64,000 nt of DNA, taken from NCBI GenBank assembly GCA_963829485.1, contig CAWHIK010000002.1, positions 62,001 through 126,000 of the forward strand, in the 5' to 3' direction. The notes below the pieces were generated by a model. The model was not told the DNA's origin, made no database searches, and saw nothing but the letters and a program-made list of their open reading frames with translations. Positions 34,791 through 44,699 of the stretch are shown one piece after another. The translations under genes were made by a program, and so were the position numbers. Source of the stretch: JBGPQJ01 sp963829485. GTDB lineage: Bacteria > Chloroflexota > Anaerolineae > Anaerolineales > Villigracilaceae. Numbering within the stretch: the first letter of the stretch is position 1; each line of letters begins with the position of its first letter.

Positions 34791-36386
34791 ATGGCGAATA
34801 TCCAAAAAGCAATTGAAAGCGGAAAGACTGTCCTCGGCATCGAGTTCGGCTCGACTCGCATCAAGGCGGTATTGATCGGCGAGGATCATAAGCCGATCGC
34901 ATCGGGAAGCCATGAGTGGGAAAACCGGCATGAAAACGGTATCTGGACATACAGCCTCGAAGATGTTTGGACGGGCTTGCAGGAAAGCTATCGGAATCTC
35001 AGCAAAGAGTTCCTTGAGAAGTACAACACCCCGCTCGTGACCATTGGCGCCATCGGATTCAGCGCCATGATGCACGGCTATATGGCATTCGATAAGGACG
35101 GAAAGCAGCTCGTCCCGTTTCGTACATGGCGCAACACCATCACTGGACAGGCTTCGGAGCAACTCACTGAACTGTTCCAATTCAATATCCCCCAGCGTTG
35201 GAGCATTGCTCACCTCTATCAGGCGATATTGAACAAGGAACCGCACGTCAAAGACATCAGCCATCAGACTACGCTGGCGGGCTATGTCCACTGGAAACTG
35301 ACGGGGCAAAAGGTATTGGGTGTTGGCGAGGCATCGGGCATGTTCCCGGTAGACAGCAAGACCAATGATTACGATAAGCGCATGCTCGGGCTGTTCAATG
35401 AACGGCTCAAAAAGGAAAATATCTCGTGGAAACTCGAGGACATCCTGCCCAAAGTCCTTGTCGCGGGAGATGCCGCAGGCGTTCTGACCGAAGAAGGCGC
35501 AAAACTGCTCGACCCCACGGGAGGACTGCCAGCAGGGATTCCGCTCTGCCCGCCTGAAGGCGATGCGGGCACGGGTATGGTCGCGACCAACAGTGTTGCC
35601 GTGCGGACGGGCAATGTATCCGCAGGCACATCCGTCTTCGCCATGATCGTTTTGGAAAAGGCTCTCTCGAGACTGTATCCGGAAATTGATATGGTGACGA
35701 CGCCTACAGGCAAGCCTGTGGCAATGGTCCACAGCAACAACTGCACATCCGATCTCAATGCCTGGGTGGATGTGTTTCAGGAATTCACTCAAGTGCTGGG
35801 AGTGAATATCAGTGCATCCAAACTCTATGAAACGCTTTATCAACAAGCGCTCACCGCCGATACGGATGGCGGCGGACTCCTGGCTTACAATTATGTATCC
35901 GGTGAGCACATCACGCACCTGGAAGAGGGACGCCCGCTGTTCGTGCGCACGCCCGAAAGCCATTTCACATTGTCCAACTTCATGCGTGTACACCTTTTCT
36001 CGTCGCTCGGCGCCTTGAAGATCGGAATGGACATCCTGTTTGAGCAGGAAAAAGTGAAGCTCGACCAGCTTCTCGGTCATGGTGGATTCTTCAAAACGAA
36101 GGAAGTGGGTCAAAAGATCATGGCGGCAGCGATGAATGTCCCCGTTTCGGTGATGGAGACCGCAGGCGAAGGCGGTGCATGGGGGATCGCCTTGCTTGCA
36201 GCGTATATGCTCAATAAATCGACGAATCAACCCCTGGAAGCCTATCTCTCAGACAAGGTTTTTGCAGGCGAAAATGGTACTACGATCGCTCCCGATCAAG
36301 CGGATGTCGATGGCTTTACGACTTTCATGGCACGCTACAAAAAGGGATTGGGTATCGAAAGAGCCGCCGTGGATGGGTTGAGGTAA
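34791..36386 (+). CDS. araB: L-ribulokinase-type FGGY kinase
   Basis: From ATG 34791, behind GAGGTG, the kinase has 531 residues. It belongs to the FGGY fold, with GIEFGSTRIKAVLIG near residue 16, IGFSAMMHGYMAFD near 84 and TWRNTITGQAS near 107. GNVSAGTSVFAMIVLE near 284 and ETAGEGGAWGIALLAAYM near 455 complete the nucleotide site. It resembles the Bacteroides/Clostridium-type ribulokinases rather than the E. coli AraB. The araD and araA genes immediately downstream make L-ribulose the probable substrate. Confidence 0.82.
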   Translation: MANIQKAIESGKTVLGIEFGSTRIKAVLIGEDHKPIASGSHEWENRHENGIWTYSLEDVWTGLQESYRNLSKEFLEKYNTPLVTIGAIGFSAMMHGYMAFDKDGKQLVPFRTWRNTITGQASEQLTELFQFNIPQRWSIAHLYQAILNKEPHVKDISHQTTLAGYVHWKLTGQKVLGVGEASGMFPVDSKTNDYDKRMLGLFNERLKKENISWKLEDILPKVLVAGDAAGVLTEEGAKLLDPTGGLPAGIPLCPPEGDAGTGMVATNSVAVRTGNVSAGTSVFAMIVLEKALSRLYPEIDMVTTPTGKPVAMVHSNNCTSDLNAWVDVFQEFTQVLGVNISASKLYETLYQQALTADTDGGGLLAYNYVSGEHITHLEEGRPLFVRTPESHFTLSNFMRVHLFSSLGALKIGMDILFEQEKVKLDQLLGHGGFFKTKEVGQKIMAAAMNVPVSVMETAGEGGAWGIALLAAYMLNKSTNQPLEAYLSDKVFAGENGTTIAPDQADVDGFTTFMARYKKGLGIERAAVDGLR

Positions 36387-36391
36387 AAATC

Positions 36392-37093
36392 ATGCTGGAG
36401 CAATTGAAAGAACAGGTTTTTCAGGCAAATCTATTGCTTCCCAAGCATGGTCTTATCACTTTCACTTGGGGAAATGTCTCTGGAATTGACAGGAAGCAAG
36501 GGCTTGTGGTTATCAAACCATCGGGTGTTTCCTACGATGTGATGAAGTCGGAAGACATGGTCGTCGTGGAATTGGAGACGGGAAAGACCGTGGAGGGAAG
36601 CTTGAAACCTTCTTCCGATACACCGACACACATTGAGCTCTATAAAGCGTTTTCCAATATCGGCGGCATCGTACACACGCACAGTCGTTGGTCAACAACC
36701 TTTGCACAGGCGGGTCGCGGCATCCTGGCGCTCGGCACAACGCATGCCGATTATTTCCATGGGGAGATTCCCTGCACCCGAAGAATGACGAAGGCTGAGA
36801 TCGAAGGCGAATACGAAAAAGAAACCGGGATGGTGATCAAGGAAACCTTCCATGGGAAAGATCCCGATGCCATCCCTGCGGTTCTAGTCCACAGCCACGG
36901 TCCCTTTACCTGGGGGAGCGATCCGATGGATGCCGTGCACAATGCCGTCGTGTTGGAAGAAGTTGCGTTCATGAACTTCCACACCCTTCTACTTGAGCCA
37001 GGCATTCCTCCCATGCAGCAGGATTTGTTGGACAAGCACTTTCTGAGAAAACACGGCGCAAATGCCTATTATGGGCAGACAAAAAAGTCATAA
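36392..37093 (+). CDS. araD: L-ribulose-5-phosphate 4-epimerase
   Basis: A 233-residue class II aldolase-fold epimerase, the standard AraD length, converting L-ribulose 5-phosphate to D-xylulose 5-phosphate. TWGNVSGID with the phosphate-binding GNVSG is near residue 28, KPSGVSYD near 47 and SSDTPTHIELYKAF near 74. HTHSRWSTTFAQAG near 95 and VLVHSHGPFTWG near 170 provide the zinc ligands. It lies five bases after the kinase and 15 bases before araA. Confidence 0.94.
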   Translation: MLEQLKEQVFQANLLLPKHGLITFTWGNVSGIDRKQGLVVIKPSGVSYDVMKSEDMVVVELETGKTVEGSLKPSSDTPTHIELYKAFSNIGGIVHTHSRWSTTFAQAGRGILALGTTHADYFHGEIPCTRRMTKAEIEGEYEKETGMVIKETFHGKDPDAIPAVLVHSHGPFTWGSDPMDAVHNAVVLEEVAFMNFHTLLLEPGIPPMQQDLLDKHFLRKHGANAYYGQTKKS

Positions 37094-37108
37094 AAAGGAG
37101 ATTTAATC

Positions 37109-38608
37109 ATGATCGATCTAAAAGGATATGAAATCTGGTTTGTGACGGGGAGTCAACATTTGTATGGACCCAAGACCCTTGAGCAAGTCGCTGAACATTC
37201 CCGAGAGATTGCGGCTGCGCTCGGGGCATCGGCACCCATGCCGGTCAAGGTGGTCTTCAAGCCGGTGCTGACCACGCCGGAATCCATCCGGGAATTGTGC
37301 CTCGAGGCCAACTCGGCTAAAAACTGCGTCGGTCTCATCACCTGGATGCACACGTTCTCCCCCGCCAAGATGTGGATTGCCGGGCTGAGCCTGCTCACAA
37401 AGCCCTTCGCCCACCTGCATACCCAGTACAACCGTGAGATCCCCTGGGCGGATATCGACATGAACTTCATGAACCTGAACCAGGCTGCCCACGGCGACCG
37501 CGAGTTCGGCTTCATCGGCAGCCGGCTGCGCCTGGAGCGCAAGGTGGTCGTCGGCCACTGGAAGGATGACGATGTCCAGGCACAGTTGGGCGTTTGGGCG
37601 CGCGCGGCTGCGGCCTGGGCGGACTGGCAGGGTGCGAAAGTCGCCCGCTTTGGCGATAACATGCGCGATGTGGCAGTTACCGAAGGTGATAAGGTCGAGG
37701 CGCAGATCAAGCTCGGTTACGATGTCTATGGTTACGGGGTGGGCGACCTGGTCAAGGCAGTTAACGATGCATCCGATGCCGATGTCAAGAAGATGACGCA
37801 AGCCTATCTTGACGAGTATGATGTTGCCCCGTCACTCCAGCCCAAAGGCGAGAAGCACGAGTCGCTGGTCGCCGGTGCGCGCATCGAGACCGGCATGCGC
37901 AACTTCCTGCAGACGGGCAACTTTAAAGCGTTTACCACCACCTTCGAGGACCTGCACGGGCTGGCACAGCTGCCGGGGTTGGCCGTTCAGCGTCTGATGC
38001 GCGACGGTTACGGCTTCGGTGCCGAGGGCGACTGGAAGACCTCCGCCCTCGTCCGCGCGATGAAGGTCATGGCTGCCGGGCTGAAGGGCGGCGTCAGTTT
38101 TATGGAGGATTACACCTATCACTTCAGCGCCAGCGGCGACAAGGTACTCGGCGCGCACATGCTCGAGATCTGCGAGTTGATCGCTGCGAACAAACCCAGG
38201 TTGGAGATTCTTCCCCTCTCCATTGGCGGAAAAGCTGATCCGGTCCGGCTCATCTTCGACTCGAACACCGGTCCGGCGATCGGCGCGTCCATGATGGATA
38301 TGGGACAGCGCTTCCGCATGGTGGCCAACGTGGTGGATGTCGTCCCGACCGACGCGCCGCTGCCCAAGCTGCCGGTGGCACGAGCGCTATGGCTGCCGCG
38401 TCCGAATCTCAAGGTCGCCGCCGCAGCCTGGATCTATGCCGGCGGCGCGCATCACACCAGCTTCAGCTATGCGGTCACCGCAGATCATTTGCGTGACTTC
38501 GCCTCCATGGCAGGGATTGAATTCCTGCTGATCGATGAAAAAACCGAAGTGGAATCTTTCAAGGAAAAACTGCGCTGGAACGACCTTTATTACAATCTGG
38601 CAAAGTGA
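37109..38608 (+). CDS. araA: L-arabinose isomerase
   Basis: A 499-residue protein of the standard AraA length, converting L-arabinose to L-ribulose with Mn2+. The start EIWFVTGSQHLYGPKTLEQV is diagnostic. CVGLITWMHTFSPAKMWI is near residue 72, QYNREIPWADIDMDF-like sequence near 112, GDWKTSALVRAMKVM near 306 with a metal-binding Glu, and GGVSFMEDYTYHF near 327 with the second Glu. The final segment VESFKEKLRWNDLYYNLAK is echoed in a relic at 43211. An AAAGGAG site precedes the ATG and a terminator follows. Confidence 0.96.
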   Translation: MIDLKGYEIWFVTGSQHLYGPKTLEQVAEHSREIAAALGASAPMPVKVVFKPVLTTPESIRELCLEANSAKNCVGLITWMHTFSPAKMWIAGLSLLTKPFAHLHTQYNREIPWADIDMNFMNLNQAAHGDREFGFIGSRLRLERKVVVGHWKDDDVQAQLGVWARAAAAWADWQGAKVARFGDNMRDVAVTEGDKVEAQIKLGYDVYGYGVGDLVKAVNDASDADVKKMTQAYLDEYDVAPSLQPKGEKHESLVAGARIETGMRNFLQTGNFKAFTTTFEDLHGLAQLPGLAVQRLMRDGYGFGAEGDWKTSALVRAMKVMAAGLKGGVSFMEDYTYHFSASGDKVLGAHMLEICELIAANKPRLEILPLSIGGKADPVRLIFDSNTGPAIGASMMDMGQRFRMVANVVDVVPTDAPLPKLPVARALWLPRPNLKVAAAAWIYAGGAHHTSFSYAVTADHLRDFASMAGIEFLLIDEKTEVESFKEKLRWNDLYYNLAK

Positions 38609-38650
38609 ATGACATCAAATTAGCCGAATTTCAAACAAAATCTGTCTAAC

Positions 38651-38675
38651 GGGCTGGGCTTTTGAAGCTCAGCCT
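38651..38675 (+). terminator. Terminator after araA
   Basis: GGGCTGGGCTT, a TTG loop and AAGCTCAGCCT form a stem with G-T wobbles, followed by GTTTATT. It ends the araBDA operon about 40 bases after the araA stop. The rest of the gap to 38810 is AT-rich and holds the GGAGG site of the next gene. Confidence 0.55.
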
Positions 38676-38809
38676 GTTTATTATGGTTGATACAACCAGG
38701 CGCTATTTGGAAAGTAGATTATGCGGGTGAGGATAAGAAACAAGATGGATTGTTGATATATAATGAATTTATATAAAAAACCTTTCAGGCCACACATCAG
38801 GAGGCAACC

Positions 38810-41334
38810 ATGATCACTTCCCCCGTTGTTGACAAGCCTCGTTTTGCCATAAAGTCCCCCACCAACTTGACTCCGCGCATCCAATGGCTGCGCGATTATT
38901 ATTTTCAGGGCGTCGCGCGCGCCTGGAACAACGAGTACACCGCCTGGACCACCGGCACGCCCTGGGATTTCCAGTACAACGAGCTGTCTTTTTACATCGT
39001 CCCGGAGACCTACGCCTTCCTGCAGACCTTCCGCTCCTCGTTCAGCCAGATGGCGCGCCCGGTGACGCTGCACCCGGATTTCTGGACATGGTCCCTGCCT
39101 GAGACGGCGCGCCTGGTTCAACCGGGAGGTGATGGTCAATTACCTGCCCAGGGAAATCCTGCCCGGCGACCTGATCGCAGGGGCGCGCTTCAACGTGCAG
39201 ACCTCCGCCTGTCTCTCCAAAAAAGAAACCCGGGAACGGGACAGCCTGGTCTACGGTCCGAAGGGTGCGCGGGCGGCCATGCTCTGGTTCCACAACCACG
39301 GCTACGGCAACGCCGGCGCCACCTCCGGCCACCTCATCCCCGATTATGGTCGCATCATCCGAGAGGGCTGGAAGGCCGTCCATGCAGAACTTGAGACCGC
39401 GTACGCGGCTCTTTCCGCATCAGATCAGAATGGCAAAAAGGGCGGACAGCTGCGGGCGATGATGACCGCCGCGACCATGCCGCGCGACCTGGCTGCCGCA
39501 TACTCCAGGGAGTGCACCCGGCTGGCAGAGTCGGAAATGGACCCGGTGCGCAGGGACGAACTTCTGCAGATGGCCGACAACCTGACCCGCGTCCCGTGGG
39601 AACCGGCACAGAACTTCTGGGAGGCGGTCCAGTCGCTGTGGCTGACCCACATGCTGGTCATGTCCGACGAGAACTACCCCGGCCCGGGCGATTCCTTCGG
39701 GCGACTCGACCAATACCTGTTCCCGCTGTGGGACAAATCCATTCGCGATGGGATGGACCCGGAATTCGGCAAGGAGATCCTGAAGTGCTTCTGGATCCAC
39801 TGCAACACCGCCTACGACGGCATGATCCGCACCGGCGGCAACCAGGGCATCACCGCCGGCTACGGCCAGCTCTTCACCGTCTCGGGCATGGGGGCGGGCG
39901 GCCGGGATATGTCCAACGAGCTGACCTACATCCTGCTGGATGTGATCGACGAGATGTCGCCCATCCTCGAGCCGAAGCCCAACGTGCGCCTGCACCGCGG
40001 CTCGCCTGAAAAACTCCTCGACCGCGTGGTGGAGATGATCGCCTCCAGCCAGGGTGCTCCGTTCCTGCTCAACTTCGACGAACGCTCCATGGCCGGCATG
40101 ATGCTGCAGGCTCGGCGTTCCGGCGTGGAACATCTCATCAACGAAAACAACGTCTTCGATTATGCCCCCGTGGGCTGCCTCGAGAACACCATGGTTGGCA
40201 ACGACCGCTCCGGCACGGTGGACGCGAATTTGAATCTGCTCAAGGCGGTTGAATTGGCCCTCACCGGTGGCTACGACCTGGTCCCGTTCACGGACGGCAT
40301 CACCGGCAAGACAGACGAACCTGTCCGCTGGGGAGAGGATACCGGCGACCCGACTCGATTTGTGACCTGGGAGCAGTTCTGGGAGGCCTATGCCGCCCAG
40401 ACCCGGCATATCATCCGCCGCATCGTGGACCTGTACGAGCAGTCCGAGTCCATCCGGGCGAAGTACGCGCCCACGCCGTACGTTTCCTGCCTGGTCAAAG
40501 GCTGCGCTGAGAAGGGATTGGACATTAACGAAGGTGGGGCGGAACTGGGTTACGTCACCATCGAAGCCGTGACCTATGCCACCACCGTCGACTCGCTGCT
40601 GGCGGTGAAGTATCTGGTCTATGATCGAGAAAGTTTGCACGATGGCTGAACTGGTGCAGGCGCTCAAGGATAACTGGGTCGGGCACGAAGTCCTGCAAGC
40701 GCGCGCCCTGCACAAGGCTCCCAAATATGGCCGCGATGACGATGCCGCTGACGCGCTTGCCCGCCGGGTGATGGAACTGTGGACGGAGGAGACCTGGAAG
40801 TACAAGACCCGGTCCACGGGCAGGCAGTTCCGTCCCGGGATGCTGTCCTGGAACTACTGGGTCGCCGATTCGTTTATCCTGCCTGCCAGTCCGGACGGAC
40901 GCCCGCGCGGAAAATTTCTCTCGAATGCGCTCTGCCCCTCGAACGGCGCGGACATCAACGGTCCGACCGCCAACGTCAACTCGGTCGGCAAGGTGCTGGG
41001 CGGCAGAGCTGCCAATGGCAAAGGCGACTGGGCGGATTACCTGAACGTGCTGCCCAATGGCGGCAGTCACACGATGACGTTCAACCCATCCATCCTGCGT
41101 GACCCCGAGCACCGCGAAAAGTTCAAGGCTTTCCTCAAGGGCTACATCGAGAACGGCGGCTCGGCGCTGCAGATCAACCTGATCGACGCCGATCTGCTGC
41201 GGGATGCCCAGAAGCACCCGGAGAACTACCGCCACCTGCTGGTGCGCGTCACCGGCTATAACGCCTACTTCACCTCCATCGGGCGCGAACTCCAGAACGA
41301 GATCATCGCCCGCGAAAGCCACCAGATGCGATGA
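38810..41334 (+). CDS. Glycyl-radical enzyme, dehydratase-like (two frameshifts)
   Basis: The reconstructed protein is about 840 residues, the usual size of PFL-like glycyl-radical enzymes. The active-site Cys is in PVGCLENTMVG (about 40173-40184). A Glu two residues after the Cys, rather than the CysCys of pyruvate formate-lyase, fits the dehydratase/eliminase branch (glycerol, propanediol, hydroxyproline dehydratases). The glycyl-radical motif RVTGYNAYF has its Gly at 41254-41256. The frame breaks twice: a surplus base at 39104-39107 (restoring RAWFNREVMVNYL) and a surplus C at 40626 (restoring VYDEKVCTMAEL). The activase gene overlaps the stop. The substrate is unknown; a diol from sugar breakdown is plausible. 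Confidence 0.85.
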
Positions 41335-42293
41335 TCACCGGCCGCATCCTGCACCTCCAGCGCCTCTCCACCGAGGACGGTCCGGGCATTCGCACCACCG
41401 TCTTCTTCAAGGGCTGCCCGCTGCAATGCGCCTGGTGCCACAACCCGGAGAGCCTCTCGAGCAGCCTGCAGACACAGTGGTTTTCTGTGCGCTGCATCGG
41501 CTGCAGAACCTGCTTGGCCGCCTGCCCGAAGGGCTGCCTGTCCATGACCGCGGACGGACTGGTCATGGACCGCGAGCGATGTGAGGCCTGCGGGAAGTGC
41601 GTCGAGGCCTGTCCCTCCGGTGCGCGCGAGATGGTGGGCAGGATCGTGACCGTGGAGGAGGTGCTGGCCGAACTGCTCAAGGACCGCGCCTATTACGAGA
41701 AATCGGGCGGCGGTGTGACGCTCTCCGGTGGCGAACCGACCCTCCAGCCGGACTTTGCCGAGGCGCTCCTGCACGGTTTGAAAGAGCAGGGCATCTCCAC
41801 CGCCCTCGATACCTGCGGCCTGTGCAGCAGCCACATCCTGGACCGTCTCCTTCCGTACACCGACCTGGTGCTGTTCGACCTGAAACTTCGAGATCCGTCC
41901 GCGCACCAGGAATTGACCGGCGTCTCAAACGAACGGATCCTGGAAAACCTGGAGCACATCCGGGATTTCATCCGTGACCATGAACGTCCCATGGACCTGT
42001 GGATCCGCACCCCGCTGATCCCCGGCGCAACATGCTCGGAGGAGAACCTGTCCGCGATCGGACGCCACTTGGCGGACAGGATGGATGGGACCGTCTCCCG
42101 CTGGGAACTGTGCGCCTTCAATAATCTGTGCCGCGACCAATACACCCGCCTCGGCTTGGAGTGGGAGTACGCCGCGACCCCGCTGATGACGCAAGACGAA
42201 TTGAGCCGCTACCAACAGATCGCCAGAACCTCCGGCGTCCGCCCGGAGCTTGTCCTTGCCACCGGCGCAACCCGCGTCGTGGAATTAAACTAG
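41331..42293 (+). CDS. Glycyl-radical enzyme activase (radical SAM)
   Basis: A 320-residue radical SAM activase that puts the glycyl radical on the enzyme encoded just upstream. The SAM-cluster cysteines are Cys29, Cys33 and Cys36 in KGCPLQCAWCHNPES. Two further ferredoxin-like clusters follow (CIGCRTCLAACPKGC and CEACGKCVEACPSGA), the insertion typical of activases for dehydratase-type glycyl-radical enzymes. LSGGEPTLQPDF binds SAM. The ATG overlaps the partner stop (ATGA), indicating coupled translation. Confidence 0.93.
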   Translation: MITGRILHLQRLSTEDGPGIRTTVFFKGCPLQCAWCHNPESLSSSLQTQWFSVRCIGCRTCLAACPKGCLSMTADGLVMDRERCEACGKCVEACPSGAREMVGRIVTVEEVLAELLKDRAYYEKSGGGVTLSGGEPTLQPDFAEALLHGLKEQGISTALDTCGLCSSHILDRLLPYTDLVLFDLKLRDPSAHQELTGVSNERILENLEHIRDFIRDHERPMDLWIRTPLIPGATCSEENLSAIGRHLADRMDGTVSRWELCAFNNLCRDQYTRLGLEWEYAATPLMTQDELSRYQQIARTSGVRPELVLATGATRVVELN

Positions 42294-42302
42294 GAGCAAA
42301 CC

Positions 42303-43157
42303 ATGATTGAGCCACAACTCCTGAACACCTTTTCTGAAGCAGATATCGCGAGCACCCGGCCTGAACTCAAGATCGGCCTGCTGGCGACGGTCACTCCGGA
42401 GGGACTGCCGCACGTGACGCTGATCTCCTCGCTGATGGCCTGCGGACCGGCACAGATGTGCTTCGGCCAGTTCGTCGAAGGGACCTCCAAGAAGAATATC
42501 CTGGTCAATCCGAAAACAGGCTTTCTCATCATGAGCCTGGATAAGGATCTGTGGCGGGGCAAGGCCACCTATACCCACTTCGCCAAAGACGGACTGGAGT
42601 ACGACCATTACAACAACGTGCCGATGTTCCGCTACAACGCCTACTTCGGTGTCCATACCGTTTATTACCTGGACCTGGTCGGGCACACCGGCAAATCTCC
42701 GCTGCCGATGAACACCATCATCTTTGCGGCGGTTAAGACCATGCTGGCGCGCACACTCGGGAGCAAGCCGGGGAAGAAGACCGTCCTAAACCCCTGGACA
42801 CGCACCTTTGTGAACAAGCTCGACAACCTGAAATTCCTCTCCTACATCGGCGCGGACGGCTACCCGGTGATCATCCCCGCCATCCAGACCCAGAGCCTGG
42901 ACGCGCAGCATGTGCTTTTCTCCACCTCGGTCTATGCCGAAGAACTGAAAGCCATCCCGTCGGGTGTCCATCTGGCAGTCTTCAGCATGGCGCTGACGAT
43001 GGAGGACGTGCTCATGCGCGGCACCTATCAGGGAATCCGCCGTGTAGGCGGGATCCAAGCGGGGGTTGTGGAAGTCGACTGGATCTACAATCCCATGCCG
43101 CCCACCGCAGGCCAGATCTATCCACCCGTGGAATTAAAACCTGTAACTGATTTCTAG
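42303..43157 (+). CDS. Pyridoxamine 5'-phosphate oxidase-like FMN-binding protein
   Basis: A 284-residue protein with a split-barrel flavin-binding fold at the N-terminus: KIGLLATVTPEGLPHVTLISSLMA, QMCFGQFVEGTSKKNIL and KTGFLIMSLDKDLWRGKATY correspond to the usual barrel strands. The C-terminal 130 residues seem to hold a second, similar barrel (LSYIGADGYPVIIPAIQTQ). It starts nine bases after the activase with an AGGAG site. The substrate is unknown; a flavin reductase or electron-transfer role next to the radical enzymes is a guess. Confidence 0.7.
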   Translation: MIEPQLLNTFSEADIASTRPELKIGLLATVTPEGLPHVTLISSLMACGPAQMCFGQFVEGTSKKNILVNPKTGFLIMSLDKDLWRGKATYTHFAKDGLEYDHYNNVPMFRYNAYFGVHTVYYLDLVGHTGKSPLPMNTIIFAAVKTMLARTLGSKPGKKTVLNPWTRTFVNKLDNLKFLSYIGADGYPVIIPAIQTQSLDAQHVLFSTSVYAEELKAIPSGVHLAVFSMALTMEDVLMRGTYQGIRRVGGIQAGVVEVDWIYNPMPPTAGQIYPPVELKPVTDF

Positions 43158-43210
43158 CGATCAGATAATTTTTACATCTCAAATCCGGTCATCCTGGCGG
43201 CCGCGCTGTT

Positions 43211-43297
43211 CTGGTCGAGGAGAGAACCGAGGTGGAATCATTCAAGGAAAAACTGCGCCGGAATGACCTGTATTACCACCTTAAGGGTGGGCTGTAA
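43211..43297 (+). pseudogene. Relic of a second araA (3' end only)
   Basis: The frame reads LVEERTEVESFKEKLRRNDL and ends YYHLKGGL before TAA. This is clearly homologous to the last residues of AraA at 38530-38608 (TEVESFKEKLRWNDLYYNL). No start codon or further AraA sequence is readable upstream beyond a few codons. It is the scar of a lost or recombined araA copy. Confidence 0.75.
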
Positions 43298-43346
43298 TCG
43301 ATTGCTGTAAATATCTGCGTAACTTGTAGCTAACTCTATACTTAGC

Positions 43347-43391
43347 AAAAAACATGACCTATCCTCGACTCACGGATAGGTCATGTTTTTT
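43347..43391. terminator. Bidirectional terminator between convergent operons
   Basis: AAAAAACATGACCTATCC pairs over 18 bp with GGATAGGTCATGTTTTTT around a 9-base loop. The A-run and T-run serve both directions. It separates the plus-strand araA/radical-enzyme genes from the minus-strand flavin oxidoreductase gene. Confidence 0.88.
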
Positions 43392-43409
43392 ATTTCAGCA
43401 CGGCTTCAC

Positions 43410-44651
43410 TTAAGTATGATTTACTTTAAGTTTGCCCTTTTCTTGGCGGGTCTTTACGAGAATATCGGTGTAAATTGGATTAAATGTGGCGCATCCTATC
43501 GGGGATTGCTGGATCAGCAGTTCCAGGCAATTATCACAAGTGGTGCAGAAATTCATTTCAGCTTCACGATTTTCCCGCAACTTTAGGGGGATCATCGGGT
43601 CAGCAAAGGATTGCCTGCCTAGCGCGATCATATCCGTGTAACCCTTCGCTATATTCTGAGCGCCATAGCCTAGCAGGGATGCATCCTCCCTGCTTACGGC
43701 TTGCAGCTTGTTCACTCCCTTGCCAAAAACGGAGTAGTTCGAACCTATCACGACGGTTTCCTTCTTCAGGTTGTCTCTGAGCACTTTGGCAAAATACTGG
43801 TGCAGGTAGGCGAAGTAGGGGTGATCCTTATCAGCCTGGGTCAGGCTGATGGTGATAGACGGGCTGCCTGCTGATTAAATCACATATTGAGCGCCTCGTT
43901 CTTCAAGGCCTTTAACCAGGTCAACTGGCTCTGTCAGATCGATAACAGGAGTATCAGGTCCTGCGGTACCCATTCCACCGGGGAACCCCTCCCATACGGA
44001 GATCTTCGATCCGATCAGGAAGTTTTTATCCGGTACAGCCTTGCGGATGCGCTCATACAGGTCGTAGGCGAATTGGCGGCGGTTTTCCCAGGGTCCGCCG
44101 TATTTCCATTTGCGGGTGTTGTAGGGGCGGAGGATCTGGGACCCCAGATAGCCGTGGCAGAATTTCATATCGATGCCATCCGCACCGACATCGTACGTCA
44201 TTTTGGCTGCCAGGACGAAATCGTCCATGATCTTCTCGAACTCATCCTCGGTGAAAACATCCGCGGTGTATCCAGGCAGAGGCTTCACAGAGAGACGTTT
44301 TGAAAATTCAGGATTGCTTAACTCGCCGGAGTGAGTGAGTTGGAAAATAAACAGGGTCTTGGGATTCACTTCTCTCATGCGCTTGACGAACTGGGTCAGC
44401 GCGGCTTGATTTTTTGGCATTATGAACAGCTGGTTCATGCGCGAACGATTCTTGTCGGTTATGGTTATCGCTTCGAGACTAACCAAGCCCGCTTCACCTT
44501 TGAATAAGTTCTCGTAGCGTTGATAGGTAAGATCAGTCGGGTTGCCTTCAGCATCCGCGTCGTTGCATTCCATCGCCTGACTGAAGAACCGATTGACGCT
44601 GGACCGTGTTCCTATTTTGATCGGTGAAAGAAGTATTTCTCTCTTATCCAT
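43410..44651 (-). CDS. NADH:flavin oxidoreductase, Old Yellow Enzyme family (in-frame stop)
   Basis: The full frame gives about 413 residues, interrupted by a TAA codon at 43875-43877 after GAQYVI. Reading continues in the same frame (SAGSPSITISL to FAYLHQYFAKV), so this is a nonsense change, not a frameshift. The first part has SSVNRFFSQAMECNDADAEG, FQLTHSGELSN, and GADGIDMKFCHGYLGSQ followed by RPYNTRKWKYGGPWENR, as in OYE barrels. The second has YTDMIALGRQSFADPMIP and the iron-sulfur ligands of CTTCDNCLELL and GCATFNP, placing it with FeS-containing 2,4-dienoyl-CoA reductase-like OYEs. It ends a four-gene minus-strand operon. Confidence 0.8.
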
Positions 44652-44699
44652 TAAATGTTCCTCCTGTTTTGTTTTTTGGATTAATTATCCAGGGTTGTA

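Noticed and set aside
34776..36230. 484-codon open frame on the minus strand
   Set aside because: It lies wholly opposite araB, whose protein has clear kinase motifs; the minus-strand translation shows no recognisable domain.
39420..40817. 465-codon open frame on the minus strand
   Set aside because: It is the antisense of the glycyl-radical enzyme gene, which has conserved active-site motifs.
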